64,000 bases of DNA from Acidobacteriota bacterium (GTDB lineage: Bacteria; Acidobacteriota; Terriglobia; Versatilivoradales; Versatilivoraceae), in the NCBI GenBank assembly GCA_022826755.1, contig JAJDUG010000009.1, positions 1 through 64,000 on the forward strand. Direction: 5' to 3'. Position 1 is the first letter of the stretch. Every line of letters begins with the position of its first letter. The position numbers and the translations under genes are program-made. This document shows positions 60,303 to 64,000 of the stretch, one piece after another. The notes beneath the pieces were generated by a model. It ran no database searches. It had not been told where the DNA came from and saw only the letters and a list, made by a program, of their open reading frames with translations.

Positions 60303-61547
60303 TCAAACTTCACCACCCCTTGCCTTCCCATCCCCGCCAATCCTTCGATAGACCATCAGCGCCAGCAGGCCGTAGAGGATTCCGTCTCCCCAAAAAACCC
60401 AGTAAAGGTTGATGGAAGCCAACAGTCCGGCCAGGATGGGCCCGAAGGCGTTGCCCATCATGGTGAAGCTGGAAAGCAGGCCAAAGCCGGAAGCCCGCCG
60501 CTCGTTGGGGATGACCCGGCTGGCGAGGCTGTAGGCAATGGTAACGATTCCCCCCGCCAGGAATGCCTGCGAGACCCTGAGCACCAGGAGCTGGGTAGCG
60601 CTGCTCGCCAGGGTCAGCGCCAGGCAAAAGACAAGCCCGAGGCCGAGCCGCTGCAAGAGGAGCCTGCGGGCCGAGGATCGGACCAGCTTGCGGCCGAAAT
60701 ACCAGGCAGCCAGGCTCTCTCCGAAAGCGGACAGGGAGAGGATCAGCCCTGCCATGCCGGCTGCCTGAACCGCATTGCCGGTGACGGAGGTGACAAAGAG
60801 CGGGATGGTCGGGGCAAAGCTTCGTTCGATCACGGTGGCCGCCAGCAACAGGATGGCCAGGATTTTCAGGTTGGGCAGTCGCCACAGCGAGAACAACCCC
60901 TCGGGAGCAGTCTCTTCTTCGGGAGCTGTTCGAGAAGAATCGCGATTGGGGTTGTCGCGGTAAAGAAGAAGGAACAACACCAGGGTGAGGAAGCACATGG
61001 CCGCCGTGACGAAGAAAGTGTTACGAATACCGATCCAGGCCGCCAACACTCCGCCCAGGAAAGGTCCCAGGGCCATGCTGAAGGTTTGGGTTGCCTGCAG
61101 ACCGCCGATCGCCCGCGTGATCCTGTCCTTCGGAGCGGAATGGGCCACCAGGGCAACCGAGACGGACCCGAATCCCCCGAAGAACCCCGAGAGAATCCGC
61201 AGAAACAACAGCTCCTGAACGTTTCTGGCCAAGCCCATCAAAAACCAGATGACGAAGAGAACCAGCGAGACGCGGATGGCCATGATCCTGAGGCCGTAGC
61301 GGTCTGCCAGCTTCCCCCAGATGGGACCGACGAACGAGGTGATCAGAGGGCTGATTCCCAGGATGAGACCGGACCAGACAGCCACCGCCGCCTTGGACTC
61401 GACTCCCAGTTGAGCGACGTAGAGCGGCAGGAAGGGCATGACCAGCATGAATCCGGCGCCGATGAGGGCGGCCGAAAAGGTGGCGGCCAGGTGATTGCGG
61501 CGCCACTGTTCCAGCAGCAGCCATTGCAGAGGAATGAATCGGGTCAT
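60303..61547 (-). CDS. Major facilitator superfamily transporter
   Basis: 414 residues with twelve hydrophobic segments, inner membrane. The loop 2-3 motif reads GPIWGKLADRYGLRIMAIR, the classical MFS signature, and the first helix region GAGFMLVMPFLPLYVAQLG resembles multidrug-efflux members (DHA1/MdtG type). Drug or metabolite export is the most likely role, with the substrate unknown. Gene order: the CPBP protease gene lies just upstream on the same strand, 42 bp away. Confidence 0.88.
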   Translation of the reverse strand: MTRFIPLQWLLLEQWRRNHLAATFSAALIGAGFMLVMPFLPLYVAQLGVESKAAVAVWSGLILGISPLITSFVGPIWGKLADRYGLRIMAIRVSLVLFVIWFLMGLARNVQELLFLRILSGFFGGFGSVSVALVAHSAPKDRITRAIGGLQATQTFSMALGPFLGGVLAAWIGIRNTFFVTAAMCFLTLVLFLLLYRDNPNRDSSRTAPEEETAPEGLFSLWRLPNLKILAILLLAATVIERSFAPTIPLFVTSVTGNAVQAAGMAGLILSLSAFGESLAAWYFGRKLVRSSARRLLLQRLGLGLVFCLALTLASSATQLLVLRVSQAFLAGGIVTIAYSLASRVIPNERRASGFGLLSSFTMMGNAFGPILAGLLASINLYWVFWGDGILYGLLALMVYRRIGGDGKARGGEV

Positions 61548-61589
61548 GGAACGGGGTTGATCCGGCGCGATCCTGGGGCCGAGCGGCGG

Positions 61590-62147
61590 TCAGCCCGAAT
61601 TGGTGGATGGATCCGGGTCAGAACGGTTGAGCAGCCAGATCATGACAAAGTTGACGGCGACATGCGCCAGCGTATTGGGGAACAGCGTACCGCTCAGCTC
61701 GAAGAGAGAACCGAAGAGAAGGCCTGCGAAGGCCGCGTAGGCGGCCCAGGGGAGAAACACCTTGCGGGGAATGAGGTGCACCGCTCCAAAGAGCAGGCTG
61801 GTGGGAACCAGTCCCAGCAGAGGCTGAATGGCCCCCCGGAAGAACACCTCTTCGGCCGTGCCGCTGAACAGCGCAATGGCTCCGATCTGCAGGCTTCCCA
61901 AGGGTACGAGTATCTTTCGGAACTCCCAGTCCAGTTGTCGTGCCCAGCGAAAATTCCTGTTGGCGTAGAGCGACAGCCCAATCAGCAGCAGGGCACCCCC
62001 CAGGCCCCATAGCAGGCAAGTTGCGGCGGCGGCTCTTTCCGTTGGGACAAAGAGATTCCAGGACAGTCGGCCTTGAAGGGTAATGATTCCCATGGCCAGA
62101 AGCCACAGGACCAGGTAGAAACGCAGCGCCGGCACCAGTATGGTCAT
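61590..62147 (-). CDS. CPBP-family intramembrane metalloprotease
   Basis: 185 residues from the ATG at 62145-62147; an in-frame upstream ATG at 62180 lacks the membrane helix. Five to six membrane segments. The motifs EEVFFRGA (glutamates as catalytic and metal ligands), FGAVH and HVAVN are those of the CAAX protease and bacteriocin-processing (CPBP/ABI) family. Substrates are not predictable. It is placed between argJ and the MFS transporter gene, on the same strand as both. Confidence 0.87.
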   Translation of the reverse strand: MTILVPALRFYLVLWLLAMGIITLQGRLSWNLFVPTERAAAATCLLWGLGGALLLIGLSLYANRNFRWARQLDWEFRKILVPLGSLQIGAIALFSGTAEEVFFRGAIQPLLGLVPTSLLFGAVHLIPRKVFLPWAAYAAFAGLLFGSLFELSGTLFPNTLAHVAVNFVMIWLLNRSDPDPSTNSG

Positions 62148-62222
62148 GTCTGCCGTGCGCTCCCGTCCGGAAAGGCACAACCCTGTTGAGGGGAGTCCGG
62201 CAAGTGGTGCCTCTCCACCGCC

Positions 62223-63440
62223 TCAGGTGCGGTAATCGGCATTGATGTGGATATATTCGGTGGTGAGGTCGCAGGTCCAAAAGGTGGCGTCCGAACTGCC
62301 GAAATGCAGGTGAACGGTCAGTTCGATGTCCCGTTGACGCAGGATCTCGCTGGCGCGGCTTTCTTCGAAGTCCACGGCTCCACCCTCGCGGCAGACGACC
62401 AGGTCTCCCAGAGAGATGGAGACGCGGCGGCTGTCGAAAGGAACGCCGGCATAACCCGCTGCGCAGATAATCCTTCCCCAGTTGGCATCCTCACCCGCCA
62501 GGGCCGTTTTCACCAGGGGGGAATTGGCGATGCTCCGGGCGATTCGGGCCGCGTTGTCCTCGGAAGAAGCGCCGGTCACCCGAATGGTCACGAACTTTGT
62601 GGCCCCTTCCCCATCCCGGACAACCTGCTGAGCCAGGCTCTGGCATACCCGGGTCAGCCCCTCCACGAACAGCTCCTGAGCGGGACTGTCCGGCTCGATG
62701 GCCGGAATTCCCGAGCCGCCGTTGGCCATGATGGCCAGGGTGTCGTTGGTCGAGGTATCCCCGTCGACGGAAATCCGGTTGTAGCTGCGGCGGCAGGCCT
62801 GCTCGAGCGATCGTTGCAGGAGGGCGGGACCAACGGTGGCGTCGGTCAGCACAAAGCCCAAGGTGGTGGCCATTTGCGGGTGAATCATGCCGGCGCCCTT
62901 GGTCATGCCGGCAATGCGTACCGGCCGGCCGCCTATCGAGGCTTCGGCGCTGCAGACCTTTGGAGTGGTATCGGTGGTCAGGATGGCCCGTGCCGCGGCT
63001 CCCAGACTCTGGGAACTCAATCCCCGTTTCAGGTCATCCAACTTGGCGGTGATGCGGTCCGCCGGGAGGAGAACCCCAATGACTCCGGTGGAACAGACCA
63101 GCACCTGTTCCACCGGGAGGTCCAGGGTCCTGGCGGTGGCCTCCGCCATGGCCCGGGCGGCCGCCATGCCGGGTTCCCCGGTGCAGGCGTTGGCGTTTCC
63201 CGAATTGACGATCATGGCCTGAAGCGCGCCCCGGCCTTCGAGTAGGTGCCGTTGGGAGATCTCCACCGGTGCGGCCTTGACGGCATTGGTGGTGAACACG
63301 GCCGCGCCCCAGGAGGGGCGAGTGGAGCAGAGCAGGGCAACATCCAGCCCCGACGGCTTGATGCCGCAAGCGGCGGCGGCCGCCTGGAAGTCCTTGGGCG
63401 GCACGATCTCGGCAGAATTCAAGGTCCAGCGTTCAGACAC
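62223..63440 (-). CDS. argJ: Glutamate N-acetyltransferase / amino-acid acetyltransferase
   Basis: 405 residues. Transfers acetyl groups from N-acetylornithine to glutamate, cyclising arginine synthesis, and may also make N-acetylglutamate from acetyl-CoA. MIVNSGNANACTGEPGM and TKGAGMIHPQMATTLGFVLTDA are signatures; self-cleavage before the threonine in QMATTLGF makes the alpha and beta chains. Here the segment is HPQMATTL where many have APNMATML. The start overlaps the end of argH by 8 bp, so argH and argJ are translationally coupled, an arginine operon. Confidence 0.92.
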   Translation of the reverse strand: MSERWTLNSAEIVPPKDFQAAAAACGIKPSGLDVALLCSTRPSWGAAVFTTNAVKAAPVEISQRHLLEGRGALQAMIVNSGNANACTGEPGMAAARAMAEATARTLDLPVEQVLVCSTGVIGVLLPADRITAKLDDLKRGLSSQSLGAAARAILTTDTTPKVCSAEASIGGRPVRIAGMTKGAGMIHPQMATTLGFVLTDATVGPALLQRSLEQACRRSYNRISVDGDTSTNDTLAIMANGGSGIPAIEPDSPAQELFVEGLTRVCQSLAQQVVRDGEGATKFVTIRVTGASSEDNAARIARSIANSPLVKTALAGEDANWGRIICAAGYAGVPFDSRRVSISLGDLVVCREGGAVDFEESRASEILRQRDIELTVHLHFGSSDATFWTCDLTTEYIHINADYRT

Positions 63441-64000
63441 GATTTCCCCTTTCCGAAGGATCCTGGAGGGTCAGGGATTGCTCCGCCCGTGACAATGCTT
63501 CGGCAACTCGGTCGGGCGCCGTCCCGCCCGTGACCGACCGGGCCTCGATGCTATGCCGGGCGGACAAGGCTTGGAAGAGGTCTTCGGCGAAGAGCGTCGA
63601 AAATTGGCGGTAGCGACTCAGGGGCAGTTCCGAAAACCCGATTCGCCGCCCCTCGCATTCCAGGACGATCCGTCCCACCAGCCCATGGGCCTCGCGGAAA
63701 GACATTCCCTTGCGGACCAGGTAATCGGCAAGATCGGTGGCGGCCATGAAGTCGCCCTCCAGCGCTTTTCGGGCCGCCTCGGCGTCGATCTTGAGAGTGC
63801 GCACCACCACCTGAGCCACCTGCAGGCCATCCAGCAGGGTGTCCAGGGTATCGAAGAGAGCCTCCTTGTCTTCCTGCAGGTCCTTGTTGTAGGTCAACGG
63901 CAATCCCTTGAGCAGAACCAGGAGCCGGGTGAGATTGCCGATCACTCTTCCCGACTTGCCGCGCAGCAGTTCCAGGGAATCCGGATTCTTCTTCTGAGGC
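63433..64000 (-). CDS. argH: Argininosuccinate lyase, C-terminal part
   Basis: Partial gene: the frame continues past the right window edge. It begins within the MPQKKNPDSLELLRGKSGR signature (the flexible loop with catalytic serine just outside the window). VIGNLTRLLVLLKGLPLTYNKDLQEDKEALFDTLDTLLDG and the C-terminal LVGRIVLECEGRRIGF block also match ArgH. The enzyme splits argininosuccinate to arginine and fumarate. The 3' end overlaps argJ, so arginine biosynthesis genes are together. Confidence 0.92.
   Translation of the reverse strand, partial: PQKKNPDSLELLRGKSGRVIGNLTRLLVLLKGLPLTYNKDLQEDKEALFDTLDTLLDGLQVAQVVVRTLKIDAEAARKALEGDFMAATDLADYLVRKGMSFREAHGLVGRIVLECEGRRIGFSELPLSRYRQFSTLFAEDLFQALSARHSIEARSVTGGTAPDRVAEALSRAEQSLTLQDPSERGNRV

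Noticed and set aside
1-64000. tRNA, rRNA or riboswitch genes
   Set aside because: No cloverleaf-like end motifs, 16S/23S/5S conserved segments or riboswitch cores were recognised in the intergenic regions. A covariance-model scan was not possible.

Overview
The window is about 62% GC, densely coded and reads like one contig of an uncultured Acidobacteriota member. The best taxonomic clue is the secreted VWFA-related protein at 21767-22930, an architecture typical of that phylum. Secreted proteins with the SLAEVAERER-type start and tandem envelope domains agree with this. No rRNA or tRNA gene was seen, so the assignment is an inference.

Layout: 1-540 holds a cut-off IS1634-type transposase beside an antitoxin whose PIN toxin is broken. 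770-6254 is central metabolism (LarA-like protein, PEP carboxykinase, class I aldolase, nucleoside transporter). 6780-12652 has a Tat-exported small protein, a GMC dehydrogenase with its subunit 3, a class III aminotransferase and L-2-hydroxyglutarate oxidase. 12820-16273 is a class A penicillin-binding protein and a secreted coiled-coil protein. 16557-19407 is a tightly coupled pair, a MoxR-type AAA+ ATPase and a 671-residue protein of unknown function. 19914-26947 holds a gamma-glutamyltransferase-like protein, the VWFA protein, two iron-type alcohol dehydrogenases and a beta-propeller protein. 27113-34230 is accessory: two more toxin-antitoxin remnants, a sodium symporter with its DUF3311 partner, a secreted ankyrin protein and an AAA_14/DUF4143 ATPase with a long extra C-terminus. 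34243-37948 is a TAXI-type TRAP transporter. 38158-43007 is a likely biosynthetic cluster (HemW-like radical SAM, halogenase-like flavoprotein, thioesterase, AMP ligase). 43031-47927 holds a propeller/EF-hand protein, a small membrane protein and an ABC-2 exporter. 47935-53848 is housekeeping (argS, mce, mtnP, PfkB kinase, dapF, yjbQ). 54117-60029 is a 1970-residue surface protein. 60303-64000 holds an MFS transporter, a CPBP protease, argJ and the end of argH.

Two themes stand out. First, all three toxin-antitoxin modules keep an intact antitoxin while the toxin frame is cut short. Second, the intergenic spaces carry a layered repeat population: heptamer arrays, a hairpin-like element bounded by such arrays, an approximately 30 bp GGGCGGATCATTCAG repeat seen about eight times, and 10-mer ATTCGTG arrays. 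In three genes the stop codon lies inside the first units of a heptamer array. The best candidates for undescribed biology are the MoxR-coupled pair, the repeat family, the giant leucine-rich-repeat protein and the fused DUF4143 ATPase.
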